Made by a program: the position numbers and the translations under genes. A DNA stretch of 64,000 nucleotides, from contig CBDCWE010000003.1 of assembly GCA_965223355.1 (NCBI GenBank), positions 2,232,001 through 2,296,000 on the forward strand, in the 5' to 3' direction. The stretch is from Tectiglobus sp965223355. GTDB taxonomy: Bacteria > Pseudomonadota > Alphaproteobacteria > Rhizobiales > Hyphomicrobiaceae. This document shows, piece by piece, positions 27,676 through 36,083 of this stretch. Each line of letters begins with the position of its first letter. Position 1 is the first letter of the stretch. The notes below the pieces were generated by a model. That model was not told where the DNA came from and did not search any database. It saw only the letters and a program-made list of their open reading frames with translations.

Positions 27676-27692
27676 CCTCAGGCGCAATGAGT

Positions 27693-27830
27693 TAGAGCAA
27701 CCTGCCTTTATTCGGAATCGGAACGATCCCGAATAAAGGCAGAAAGTTGCTCGCCTCTAATGTGGCGATCGTCTTTGTGCTTTAAGTTGGAACCGCAATA
27801 GCGGTTCCAACTTAAAGCACAATGATCTAG
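27693..27830 (+). repeat. R1 repeat, copy d (full length, forward)
   Basis: TAGAGCAACCTGCC to AATGATCTAG with hairpins A and B, nearly identical to copies b and c. Here it lies upstream of both flanking genes, not at a gene end. Confidence 0.9.
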
Positions 27831-27970
27831 CATTGGCGATCCAATACCTCAAAATCTATCCCAATGCCACGACCTGCAAGTTGGCGAACCTGGCGCAACC
27901 GCCTAATGTGACGCTCGGTTGATCGGTGTAGCGATCAATCCAGGGAAACTGTCATAGCGGGGAGGAAGGT

Positions 27971-29149
27971 ATGCGGGATCAGGTGACGGTTGAGGCGACC
28001 CTGCCGGAAGACGGTGCCACCGGCGTTCTTGCAGGTCGAATCTGGCGGCCGGAACTCGAGGGACCATCGATTGTTTCGATCCGTGAGGACGGTGTCTACG
28101 ACATTTCGCAGTACGCCCCGACGATGCGCGATCTGGTCGAGATCGACGACGCCGTCACGATCATCCAGGATGCCAGCGCCGAACGCATTGGCGACCTTGC
28201 CGATATTCTGGATAATACTCCGGAGGCCATGCGCGATCCGGCGCGCCCCTGGCTGTTGGCGCCGATCGACCTGCAGTCGATCAAGGCCGCCGGCGTTACC
28301 TTCGCGCGCTCGATGCTCGAGCGGGTGATCGAGGAACAAGCACAGGGCGCGCCTGAAAAGGCCGAGGCCATCCGTCATCAGGTGAACCGGCAACTCGGCG
28401 GCGACTTGCGCAACCTCGTGCCCGGCTCCGCTGCAGCATTGGCATTGAAACAAACTCTGATCGATCAGGGCGCCTGGTCCCAATATCTCGAAGTCGGGAT
28501 CGGAGAAGACGCCGAGATCTTCACCAAGGCGCAACCGATGGCGGCGGTCGGCCATGGCGTGGAGGCGGGCCTGCACCCAAGGTCAACCTGGAACAATCCG
28601 GAGCCCGAGGTGGTGCTCGTTGTTGCAAGCGACGGTCGGATTGTTGGGGCAACGCTCGGCAACGACGTCAACCTTCGCGACTTCGAAGGCCGTTCGGCAT
28701 TGCTGCTTTCAAAGGCCAAGGACAACAATGCATCGGCAGCCATCGGTCCGTTCATCCGTTTTTTCGATAACTTCTTCTCGCTCGACTCGGTACGCCGGCT
28801 GGAGGTGAAACTGAACGTCATCGGAGAGGACGGATTTCAACTCGATGGCTCATCCTCGATGTCGGAAATCGCGCGCGACCCGGCCGGCCTTGTCAGAGAA
28901 ATGATCGGCCGCACGCACCAGTACCCGGACGGTGCGGTGCTTTACCTGGGCACGATGTTCGCGCCGACGAAGGATCGCGGGGAAGCCGGTATGGGGTTTA
29001 CCCACAAACCGGGCGACATTGTCACCGTCTCAACGCCGGCGCTCGGTTCGCTGTCCAATCGCATGACGCTTTCGGATCGCGCCGAGGCCTGGACGTTCGG
29101 AACGGCGGATCTGATGCGCAATCTCGCTAAGCGCGGCCTTTTGACGTGA
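27971..29149 (+). CDS. Fumarylacetoacetate hydrolase family protein (2-keto-3-deoxy-sugar-acid type)
   Basis: 392 residues with the FAH fold in the C-terminal two thirds. Seen: the metal-binding EPE in WNNPEPEVVLVV, then GATLGNDVNLRDFEG, KAKDNNASAAIGPFI and, near the end, GFTHKPGDIVTVSTPALGSLSNRM. FAH-fold enzymes cleave or dehydrate 2-keto-3-deoxy acids. The long N-terminal region (about 1-130) and the overall length are like the members found in sugar-acid (for example arabonate) operons. GGAGGAAGGT lies upstream of the ATG. The cupin gene follows 39 nt later. It diverges from the lactonase/dehydrogenase operon. Confidence 0.87.
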   Translation: MRDQVTVEATLPEDGATGVLAGRIWRPELEGPSIVSIREDGVYDISQYAPTMRDLVEIDDAVTIIQDASAERIGDLADILDNTPEAMRDPARPWLLAPIDLQSIKAAGVTFARSMLERVIEEQAQGAPEKAEAIRHQVNRQLGGDLRNLVPGSAAALALKQTLIDQGAWSQYLEVGIGEDAEIFTKAQPMAAVGHGVEAGLHPRSTWNNPEPEVVLVVASDGRIVGATLGNDVNLRDFEGRSALLLSKAKDNNASAAIGPFIRFFDNFFSLDSVRRLEVKLNVIGEDGFQLDGSSSMSEIARDPAGLVREMIGRTHQYPDGAVLYLGTMFAPTKDRGEAGMGFTHKPGDIVTVSTPALGSLSNRMTLSDRAEAWTFGTADLMRNLAKRGLLT

Positions 29150-29188
29150 CAGCCGCCGCACTTCGCCAACGCCAAGGAGATTTGAAAG

Positions 29189-29569
29189 ATGCCAACTGAA
29201 ACACCGGGCTATGCATCCCACAGCACCCTTGCAGAACGCTCGTCGCGCTACGTCAATGTCGATGAAATTCCGTGGCAGCCAACCCGTTTCCCCGGCGTCG
29301 AGATCAAGATTTTGATGGAGGACAAAGCGACGGGCTTGATGACGTCCCTGACACGCCTGGCACCGGGTGGCGTATTGCCCGACCACACCCATGTTGGCAT
29401 CGAACAAAGCTGGGTGCTCGAAGGCAGTCTTGAAGACCACGAGGGCAAGGTCACGGCAGGAAACTTTGTTTGGCGTCCGGCCGGCAGCCGCCACGTTGCA
29501 AAATCTCCGGACGGCTGCCTGGTCCTGGGGTTCTTCCAGCAGCCCAACAAGTTTCACGACCAAGATTGA
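29189..29569 (+). CDS. Cupin-domain protein
   Basis: 126 residues, a single small beta barrel. Seen: GGVLPDHTHVGIEQSWVLEGSLEDHEGKVTAGNFVWRPAGSRHVAKSPDG, in which HTH...E and the later His form the usual cupin metal site (anti-sigma-like/ChrR cupin type). AAGGAG lies 8 nt before the ATG. It is co-directional with the FAH gene and probably a partner enzyme, for instance an isomerase, epimerase or dioxygenase; the sequence does not say which. Converges on the CoA-transferase gene with only 51 nt between. Confidence 0.85.
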   Translation: MPTETPGYASHSTLAERSSRYVNVDEIPWQPTRFPGVEIKILMEDKATGLMTSLTRLAPGGVLPDHTHVGIEQSWVLEGSLEDHEGKVTAGNFVWRPAGSRHVAKSPDGCLVLGFFQQPNKFHDQD

Positions 29570-29620
29570 GATCGGGGTCGCTTACGGTCAATGTTGGCTA
29601 ATACCAGCCCGCATAAATGC

Positions 29621-30850
29621 TCATTTCCGTTCGAGGCCTGGGCCGGCGATTACGCCGTCTTCAGCCAAGCAAAGCAACTCATCGCTGCCAACGCCGATCT
29701 CACCGAGAACCGAACGGGTGCTGGTGCCGGCGCGTTCTGCCTCGGGCAGGGCTCGATCGTGGCCAAGGTTTGACGAAAAGCCCAGGCCCGGCACACCAAC
29801 ACCGTTTGCGATTCCGACGGCCGCGACGGTGTCGAGGCAGCCAATCGCTGCAACCTGCGCCAGACCGAGCACTTCGTCGATCCTGCGCACCTTGCCAGCC
29901 GGGACCGACGCCGCCGCCAGCCGGGTTTCCCAGCCAAGCGCCGAATCGCCGAGAAAGGCCTCGCGCAAAGCCTTTGCCGCCTTGTCCCGTTGCGCGTTGG
30001 TCAGTGGCTTTCGCTGACGCACCAGGGCCAACTCGTCCTCGAGATCCGATATCTCTAGCGTGCGAATGATCGCCTCCGACTGCGCCGCCGTGTTCGCGGT
30101 CACCACCAGTTGACCGTCGGCGGTATCAAACCGTCCGGCGAACGGGCTATCGCTGAAGGGCTGGTTGCCCGCCGGCTCGCGCACCTCACCGGTTGTCTGA
30201 TAGTGGACCGCGGCGGCGCCGAGGGTTGGCAATGCCGAGGCCAGCATGGTGACGTCGAGCTTCTGTCCTTCGCCCGTCGCTGAGCGATGATAGAGGGCCG
30301 AGAGGATGGCGATTGTCGCGTTAAAGCCGGCGAGATAGTCGGTGATTGGGATCCCGGATCGCAGCGGACCGGTGTCGCGAGTGCCGGTGGTCGACATCAA
30401 ACCGGACACACCCTGGACGATATGATCGTAGGCCGGCGCATCGCGCATTGGCCCATCCGGCCCGTAACCGGTCAAGCTGCAGTAGATAATGTCAGGCTTG
30501 ACCGCGCGAATTCTATCATAGCCGAGACCGAGCCGTTCCATGACGCCCGGGCGGAAGTTCTCGAGCAACACGTCAGAGGATGCGGCCAGGCGTTTGAACA
30601 AGTCGGCGCCGCGTGGGTCCTTGTAGTTCAACTGAATGCACCGCTTGCCGGCATTCTGGGCGATGAAGGAGGCACCGAGTCCGGCCTCTCGCATCGCCTT
30701 GGTGCCGCCGTGATAACGCACGAAATCCGCGCCTTCGACGCGATCAACGCGGATCACTTCAGCACCCATCAGCCGCAGCTGATAGGAGGCAAACGGTCCG
30801 GCAACCACGTGGCTGGCGTCAAGGATGCGAACTCCGTTCAAGACTTCCAA
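29621..30850 (-). CDS. CaiB/BaiF family (class III) CoA-transferase
   Basis: 409 residues. Class III CoA-transferases move CoA between carboxylic acids through an Asp-anhydride. Seen: GVRILDASHVVAGPFASYQLRLMGAEVIRVDR at the N-terminus, LNYKDPRGADLFKRLAASSDVLLENFRPGVMERLGLGYD with the catalytic Asp in the ENFRPG neighbourhood, and YCSLTGYGPDGPMRDAPAYDHIVQGVSGLM. Start set at TTG 30850: GGAG lies 9 nt upstream, the family N-terminus begins there, and a longer frame would overlap the previous gene. It is the third gene of the pdxA-fusion-CoA-transferase run. Confidence 0.9.
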   Translation of the reverse strand: MEVLNGVRILDASHVVAGPFASYQLRLMGAEVIRVDRVEGADFVRYHGGTKAMREAGLGASFIAQNAGKRCIQLNYKDPRGADLFKRLAASSDVLLENFRPGVMERLGLGYDRIRAVKPDIIYCSLTGYGPDGPMRDAPAYDHIVQGVSGLMSTTGTRDTGPLRSGIPITDYLAGFNATIAILSALYHRSATGEGQKLDVTMLASALPTLGAAAVHYQTTGEVREPAGNQPFSDSPFAGRFDTADGQLVVTANTAAQSEAIIRTLEISDLEDELALVRQRKPLTNAQRDKAAKALREAFLGDSALGWETRLAAASVPAGKVRRIDEVLGLAQVAAIGCLDTVAAVGIANGVGVPGLGFSSNLGHDRALPEAERAGTSTRSVLGEIGVGSDELLCLAEDGVIAGPGLERK

Positions 30851-30891
30851 GCTAGTTCTCCATTGTCGAGCACCGCCGAACTCGGGCTCTA

Positions 30892-31980
30892 TCAAGGCCC
30901 GGCGATCAGGGCTGTCGGTGTCAGATTTGCGGCAACGATCAGGTCGGCGGCGGTCGGGCTGCATGCGATCGGCATATCGTGGACGATAGCGAGCCGGATC
31001 AAGGCCTGCAAATCGACGTCATTGGCATGTTCGGCTTGGGGATCGGCGAAGAACACAACCGCGTCAAGTTCACCGGTTGCGATCATTGCTCCGATTTGTT
31101 GGTTGCCGCCGCGCGTTCCGCGGTTGAGACGGTGAATTGTAAGCTCGGGATGAGAGGCTTGCAGCATCGCGCCGGTGCCGCCAGTGCAGATCAGGCGATG
31201 CTGCGCCAGCGACTTGGCGTGGCGTGCGACCCAGGCAGCAAGCTGTGCCTTGCGGGCGTTGTGAGCGACGACGCCAATGCGCCTCGGTATGGTTGCGATG
31301 CGCGCCGCCTCGAGGGTTATCGCGAGGATGGCACGAACCTGCGCTGTCAATCCGGCTTCATCGGCCGGAAAATCGCCGCTGAAGGCTGCGGTTCCAACCG
31401 TAAAGGCTGCCGCTCCGGCGGCCGCCACGGCGTGAACGCGCTCGGCACTGTCGATACTGCCGGCCACGACAACCGGTTTTTCGACGGCCGTGCAAACGGC
31501 CTGCATCAGGACGCGAACGTCGCCCGAGAACCGATAGGCGAGCAGGTCCAGTCCGTGCACGCCTTCGAGATCGGTCAACGCGCGGGCGCTTTCGATGATG
31601 TCGGCAATGGTGCCCTCAAGCACACTGGGATGGCCAACAATTTGACCCGGGAACGGGAAGTAGCGAACGGGATGAGATCGGATCAGTGGCACGACATCTT
31701 CGGCCCGCGTGCCGCCCAGCAGGCAGTCGACGTCCAGCTCGACGGCCGCGCGCGCCGATCTCAGTTCGCTAGCGGCATCGAGGCTGACCACTTCCAAATA
31801 GGAGCGCCCGCCGGCCGCGCGGATCTCATTTGCCAGCGCCTTGAGATCCTCGAACGGCAGGCCGACATCCTTGAAGCCGATGTGGCGGGCACCGCCGGCC
31901 AGCACCTCTGCCAGGCGCTGCCGTGCATCGCCGATCGTGCGGTCATTCTCGGTCAGCATGAAAATGAAGTTGAAACTCAT
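30892..31980 (-). CDS. TIM-barrel protein fused to a methylglyoxal-synthase-like domain
   Basis: 362 residues, two domains. Residues about 1-220 look like a TIM barrel (GGARHIGFKDVG, YLEVVSLDAASELRSAR, GVDLLAYR-like GLDLLAYRFS, VVAGSIDSAERVHAVAAAGAAAFTVGTAAF); I do not know its reaction. Residues about 233-350 match methylglyoxal synthase: RIGVVAHN, CTGGTG, RGGNQQIGAMI, FFADP, then DVDLQALIRLA and TAADLIV. Compared with E. coli MgsA (from memory), His19, Asp91, His98 and Asp101 are kept (His240, Asp313, His318, Asp323), but Asp20 is Asn241 and the proposed catalytic base Asp71 is Asn293. The ATG overlaps the pdxA stop (ATGA), so the two are coupled. Confidence 0.85.
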   Translation of the reverse strand: MSFNFIFMLTENDRTIGDARQRLAEVLAGGARHIGFKDVGLPFEDLKALANEIRAAGGRSYLEVVSLDAASELRSARAAVELDVDCLLGGTRAEDVVPLIRSHPVRYFPFPGQIVGHPSVLEGTIADIIESARALTDLEGVHGLDLLAYRFSGDVRVLMQAVCTAVEKPVVVAGSIDSAERVHAVAAAGAAAFTVGTAAFSGDFPADEAGLTAQVRAILAITLEAARIATIPRRIGVVAHNARKAQLAAWVARHAKSLAQHRLICTGGTGAMLQASHPELTIHRLNRGTRGGNQQIGAMIATGELDAVVFFADPQAEHANDVDLQALIRLAIVHDMPIACSPTAADLIVAANLTPTALIAGP

Positions 31981-32987
31981 GACTTGAGCGCCATCCTTCG
32001 TGCTTCGACGAGCCGGCGGGCTTGGCAAAGCGCCATCCTCAAGCTCGCCGGGTCGGCGGTGCCTGTGCCGGCGATGTCGAAAGCCGTGCCGTGATCGGGA
32101 CTGGTGCGCACGAACGCCAGACCCAGAGTTATATTGATGCCGTCGGCCAGCCCCATGTACTTTATCGGGATCAAGCCCTGATCGTGATACTGGGCGACGA
32201 CGACATCAAACCGCCCTTCGCGGGCCTGCATAAACACGGTGTCCCCGGGCCACGGTCCGCTGGCATCGATGCCTTCGCAATTGGCCTGCTGAATGGCCGG
32301 CGAAATGATCTTGATCTCCTCGTCTCCGAACAGGCCGCCCTCGCCGGCGTGGGGATTGAGACCCGCAACCGCCACCCGCGGCCGGGCAATGGCGAATTGG
32401 CGCGCACCCTCGTCGGCCAGCCTGATCGCCTGCAGAACGCGGTCCTGCGTGATTCGGGCGATGGCATCTTTTAGGGCGCAATGAATGGTCACGAGAACGA
32501 CCCGCAGCTCGTTGTTGGCGAGCATCATTGCAACCTTGTCCGAACCACCGAAGTCGGCGAGCATCTCGGTGTGGCCCGGATATCTGATCCCTGCGGCCGC
32601 GAGCGCCTCCTTGTTGATCGGGGCGGTCACGATCGCGCTGATGCGGCCGGACTTGGCAAGATCGATGGCGGTGCGAACGTATGAATAGGCGGCCTCGCCC
32701 GCGGTCGCGTTGACCTGTCCGACGGGGAGATCAGCAAGGGCTGGTCCGGTGTCGAGCACGAGGCAATCGCCGTCGCCGGCCCGGTCAATCTCCTCCGGGC
32801 TGGCGGTTGCGGACAGGCGAATGTCGATATCGAAGGCGCCGGCGACGCGCCGCAAATGGGCCGCGTTTCCGATCACGATCGTGCGGCCCGCCAAGCCGCC
32901 TTCGGCCAGCACCTTGAGCACAATCTCCGGGCCGATCCCGCAAGGATCACCCATGGTGATGGCAATCGGTGCACCGTGCTCACTCAT
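31977..32987 (-). CDS. PdxA-family dehydrogenase (4-hydroxythreonine-4-phosphate dehydrogenase homologue)
   Basis: 336 residues. Seen: ITMGDPCGIGPEIVLKVL at the N-terminus, and the three metal-binding His segments YPGHTEMLAD, VTIHCALKDA and VAQYHDQGLIPIKY. True PdxA makes the pyridoxal precursor; PdxA2 paralogues oxidise 4-phospho-D-threonate or erythronate in sugar-acid breakdown. The neighbours (CoA-transferase, fusion protein, lactonase, FAH enzyme) and the lack of surA/ksgA, the usual pdxA partners in alphaproteobacteria, make a catabolic role more likely, but this is inference. First gene of a three-gene run; diverges from the TrpF-like gene across 185 nt. Confidence 0.88.
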   Translation of the reverse strand: MSEHGAPIAITMGDPCGIGPEIVLKVLAEGGLAGRTIVIGNAAHLRRVAGAFDIDIRLSATASPEEIDRAGDGDCLVLDTGPALADLPVGQVNATAGEAAYSYVRTAIDLAKSGRISAIVTAPINKEALAAAGIRYPGHTEMLADFGGSDKVAMMLANNELRVVLVTIHCALKDAIARITQDRVLQAIRLADEGARQFAIARPRVAVAGLNPHAGEGGLFGDEEIKIISPAIQQANCEGIDASGPWPGDTVFMQAREGRFDVVVAQYHDQGLIPIKYMGLADGINITLGLAFVRTSPDHGTAFDIAGTGTADPASLRMALCQARRLVEARRMALKS

Positions 32988-33172
32988 TGTTCTGCCGCAA
33001 CTGCGTGTTGCAATGCCGCGCCCTCCGTGCAGATGGTCCGATAGCACAACGCTGCACCTTCTGCCGAACAGCCAACGATGCCAACATGACGGGTCATAGA
33101 TTTGTCACTCCGGATGTTCGCGTAACCGCGCTAGAAGTAGGTTACCATTACAAGAGCTGCGAGTTGACCGCC

Positions 33173-33874
33173 ATGCCCATTCCCGCGCGCCCGGAGCATT
33201 GTTGGCCGGCCGTTCACGTTGCCGGCATTATGGACCTTGATGAGGCCGAAATGCTTGTTGAATGCGGGCTCGTTTACCTCGGGTTTCCAGTTGGCCTCGA
33301 CTATCATCAAGAAGACCTGTCTGCTGCCGCTGCGGCGGCGGTCGTCCGGCAGCTTGACGGCCGCGCAACATGCTTTGTCATCACCTATCTTGCCAGCGCC
33401 GACGAGATCGTTGACCTGGTTGAGAGGGTTGGCGTTAAGATCGTCCAACTACATGGCGACATCAGTTGTGCCGAACTGGGTCGCTTGCAGCAGAAATCGC
33501 CGAACGTGAAGATCATTAAGAGTTTGATCGTCAGACCCACCGACAACTCTGAGTTGTTCGACGATGTCAAACGCCTCGCTCGACATGTCTATGCGTTCAT
33601 CACCGATACGTTCGATCCCGCGACCGGCGCCACCGGTGCCACCGGCAAAACCCACGATTGGCAGGTGAGCCGGAGGCTGGTGGCCGCTTCGCCCCGACCG
33701 GTCATTCTTGCCGGCGGATTGAATGCCGCAAACGTCGGCCCCGCAATACGCTCGGTGCGGCCGGCCGGGGTTGATGTCCACACCGGGATCGAGGGGCCGG
33801 ACGGGCGCAAACGGGCGGCGCTGGCCGCGGCGTTTGCGCACGCAGCCGGCGCGGCATTCGCCGGCCGGACGTGA
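33173..33874 (+). CDS. TrpF-like (phosphoribosylanthranilate isomerase fold) protein lacking the catalytic Cys
   Basis: 233 residues. Seen: VQLHG in VKIVQLHGDISCAELG, the acid Asp in ITDTFDPATGATGATGKTHDW, ILAGGLNAANVGPAIRSVRPAGVDVHTGIEG, all like TrpF. The N-terminal strand reads VHVAGIMDLDEAEML where TrpF has K-x-C-G-I/L-T; the catalytic Cys is Ala. It is divergent from pdxA and not near any other trp gene, so it is probably a paralogue with another job. Start uncertain: no clear ribosome site before ATG 33173, and an in-frame region upstream could add some residues. Confidence 0.82.
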   Translation: MPIPARPEHCWPAVHVAGIMDLDEAEMLVECGLVYLGFPVGLDYHQEDLSAAAAAAVVRQLDGRATCFVITYLASADEIVDLVERVGVKIVQLHGDISCAELGRLQQKSPNVKIIKSLIVRPTDNSELFDDVKRLARHVYAFITDTFDPATGATGATGKTHDWQVSRRLVAASPRPVILAGGLNAANVGPAIRSVRPAGVDVHTGIEGPDGRKRAALAAAFAHAAGAAFAGRT

Positions 33875-34004
33875 ACGCCTGTGATTGGCGAGGTTTGTTG
33901 GATGTGGCCTGACCGGCTCGGCATATCTCGGTCTCGGGCGACGACAGCGAGCGCCCGCCAACCGGCGGCTGGCCGAACGCTGTTAACTGCTTGCGTCGAT
34001 CCAA

Positions 34005-34035
34005 CGTGCGAATCACACTGTGTCATATTCGCACG
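34005..34035. promoter_or_regulatory. Perfect inverted repeat downstream of the TrpF-like gene
   Basis: CGTGCGAAT pairs with ATTCGCACG (9 bp each) around a loop that can pair further (CACA with TGTG), followed by ATTTT. A second one, GTGAGCC-TAAT-GGCTCAC, lies at 34070-34087. Either may be an operator or a terminator. The rest of the gap 33875-34399 is A+T-richer than the genes and probably holds the promoter and leader of the cold-shock gene; I find no sure -35/-10. Confidence 0.45.
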
Positions 34036-34399
34036 ATTTTGCGCGCTTGGAGAGCGGTTTCTGTCCAATGTGAGCCTAATGGCTCACAACAATTCACAAC
34101 TGTTATGAGTAACTTTCGAAGCCCTTATTTTACCGTCTTATCAATGCCTTAGGACCAATATGTGAAGGCATAATAGGTTGGGGAAATCAGCTGTCTTAGC
34201 GCCTGCGGTCAAAAAATACTCTGTTTCGGTTTGTCGGCGGTGGTATGCTCGGAACACTCAAAGGCGATGGTGATTCGGCCGTAGGGCATTGCGGTTTCCG
34301 AGTTGCACAGGGTCATTGCCAATGATTTGAGCTAGAACGGGCCTCCGCGAGGTGTGCTCTAATGATTATCAGGTAACCATAAGTACGCGGGGTACGATT

Positions 34400-35005
34400 A
34401 TGGGGGATTCCAAGCCGACGTTTGACAACGCCAACGATTTCGCTCCTGACGCAGAGGAGATTGGCGGTCTGCCGGAAGGTGCGACGCTCGACGTATTCGA
34501 GGTCGCGGGAACCATCAAGTGGTTCGATGCCAGCAAGGGGTTCGGCTTTATTGTGCCGGACAACGGGCTGGGAGATATTTTGCTTCACATTACATGTCTT
34601 CGCGCCGGCGGCTATCAAACCGCCTACGAGGGCGCGCGGGTACACTGTCAGGTTCTCAGGCGTCCCAAGGGCCTGCAGGCGTTCGCGATCCTCAGCATGG
34701 ACGAAAGCACGGCCATCCATCCCTCGCAATTGCCGCAGCGCACGCACGTTGTGGTGCAGCCGGAAAGCGACTGGGAGCGGGCAATGGTCAAGTGGTTCAA
34801 CCGCATTCGTGGTTTTGGGTTCTTGACAAGAGGTGAAGGGACGCCCGACATTTTCGTGCACATGGAAACATTGCGGCGGTTCGGGTTCACCGAACTTCGT
34901 CCGGGACAAATTGTGCAGGTGCGGTGGGGACATGGTTACAAAGGCTGTATGGCCGCGGAACTTCGCCCGGACGGTCCACCGTCGGGATTGCCGGCGCAAC
35001 ACTAG
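34400..35005 (+). CDS. Double cold-shock-domain protein
   Basis: 201 residues with two cold-shock domains. CSD1 (about 34-102): GTIKWFDASKGFGFIVPDNGLGDILLHI; CSD2 (about 127-188): AMVKWFNRIRGFGFLTRGEGTPDIFVHM. RNP1 (KGFGF, RGFGF) and RNP2 (ILLHI, IFVHM) are visible, so both should bind single-stranded nucleic acid. The N-terminal 30 residues are acidic. Two-domain CSD proteins of this size are typical of alphaproteobacteria, where they act in cold or stationary-phase RNA control. ATG 34400 follows GGGGT; the frame is open a little further up. Confidence 0.92.
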   Translation: MGDSKPTFDNANDFAPDAEEIGGLPEGATLDVFEVAGTIKWFDASKGFGFIVPDNGLGDILLHITCLRAGGYQTAYEGARVHCQVLRRPKGLQAFAILSMDESTAIHPSQLPQRTHVVVQPESDWERAMVKWFNRIRGFGFLTRGEGTPDIFVHMETLRRFGFTELRPGQIVQVRWGHGYKGCMAAELRPDGPPSGLPAQH

Positions 35006-35021
35006 GTTGCAGCGCGCGGTC

Positions 35022-35522
35022 GTGCGTGCGCCAGATGCTTTGATCGGCAGGTCCATCGCCACGATGGGCCTGTTTTTCGTTGCGCTTTGCGCATGGATGG
35101 GCGCAATTCAGTTGCCGGCGACTGCAGGAACCATGACGAAGGATGATCTCGTACTTGTTGCGTCCGGCAAGGAGCACATCATCAATATCGAGATTGCGCA
35201 AACCGATCAGCAAAAGTCTCTGGGGCTGATGTTCCGCAAGTCGCTCGGGCGCCGCGCCGGCATGCTGTTTGCCTACGATAAACCCCAGGAACTCACGATG
35301 TGGATGCGCAATACGTACATTTCGCTGGATATGGTTTTCATCAAAGCCGGCGGCATCGTCCACAGGATCGAAGAGAACACGGAACCGTTCAGTGAACGGG
35401 TGATCGCATCACAAGGCAATGTCGTCGCGGTTTTGGAGCTTGCTGCCGGCGTCGCCCGCGAGCTCAGTCTCAAGCCCGGGGACAGTGTCCGCCATCCTGC
35501 GATCGCCTCGCCCCGACCCTGA
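35022..35522 (+). CDS. DUF192 exported protein
   Basis: About 166 residues from GTG 35022, or 152 from ATG 35064. An N-terminal hydrophobic stretch (GLFFVALCAWMGAIQLPATA) is a likely signal sequence; the longer start gives it a positively charged end. The mature part is DUF192: FRKSLGRRAGMLFAYDKPQELTMWMRNTYISLDMVFIKAGGIVHRIEENTEPFSE, then VLELAAGVARELSLKPGD. DUF192 proteins are small, often exported, beta-barrel proteins of unknown function. It follows the cold-shock gene by 16 nt, an arrangement that recurs in alphaproteobacteria. Confidence 0.85.
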   Translation: MRAPDALIGRSIATMGLFFVALCAWMGAIQLPATAGTMTKDDLVLVASGKEHIINIEIAQTDQQKSLGLMFRKSLGRRAGMLFAYDKPQELTMWMRNTYISLDMVFIKAGGIVHRIEENTEPFSERVIASQGNVVAVLELAAGVARELSLKPGDSVRHPAIASPRP

Positions 35523-35750
35523 TGCCGGCCTCGGAGCTTGGCGGGCGGTGGCTGCCAATGCAGGCCGTGGACAACAGCGGCCCAATCCTTGCAAAGCCGC
35601 AACCAGCTTCAGGATCTCTTTAATCCTAAAGCTGCAAGAACAAGCAAAATTGTTCTGCCGAGCCACCTCAAAGAGCCATTTTTCCATATTGCCTTGGGAA
35701 ACAGGTACACTGCGGCAAAGCCGAAGGACTTCTTTTACAGACGATCGTCA

Positions 35751-35885
35751 AGATCATCGTGCCTTTAGGTGGAACCGCAATAGCGGTCCCACCTAAAGGC
35801 ACAACGATGATCGCCGCTTTGGAATCGAGCAACTTTCTCCCCTTTGTCGGGGTCGTTTCGATCCCGACTAGAGGCAGGTTGCTCC
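35751..35885 (-). repeat. R1 repeat, copy e (diverged, reverse)
   Basis: The most changed full copy. In hairpin B three base pairs differ from copies b-d on both sides, so pairing is kept (T-A to C-G, A-T to T-A, T-A to G-C), with only one mismatch. Hairpin A is more eroded. It lies between the DUF192 gene and tRNA-Pro, in the 429-bp gap 35523-35951; I see nothing else certain there. Confidence 0.8.
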
Positions 35886-35951
35886 AGCATCGCCGAACTT
35901 CGTGGCTTGACCGCTGCCCCAGACTTCGGCATTGAAGCGGTTGATTGGCGT

Positions 35952-36028
35952 CGGGGTATAGCTCAGCCTGGTAGAGCACCTGCTTTGGGAGCAGGGGGTC
36001 GGGTGTTCGAATCACCCTGCCCCGACCA
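35952..36028 (+). tRNA. tRNA-Pro (anticodon UGG)
   Basis: 77 nt including an encoded CCA end. Acceptor stem CGGGGTA with TGCCCCG; D arm GCTC...GAGC; anticodon stem CCTGC/GCAGG with loop TTTGGGA, anticodon TGG; T arm GGGTG-TTCGAAT-CACCC. Confidence 0.96.
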
Positions 36029-36083
36029 ATGATTTCAATGGGTTAGCAGGGTTTGCGCGCCCTAGTGCGGTCGTCGCGGCGGC

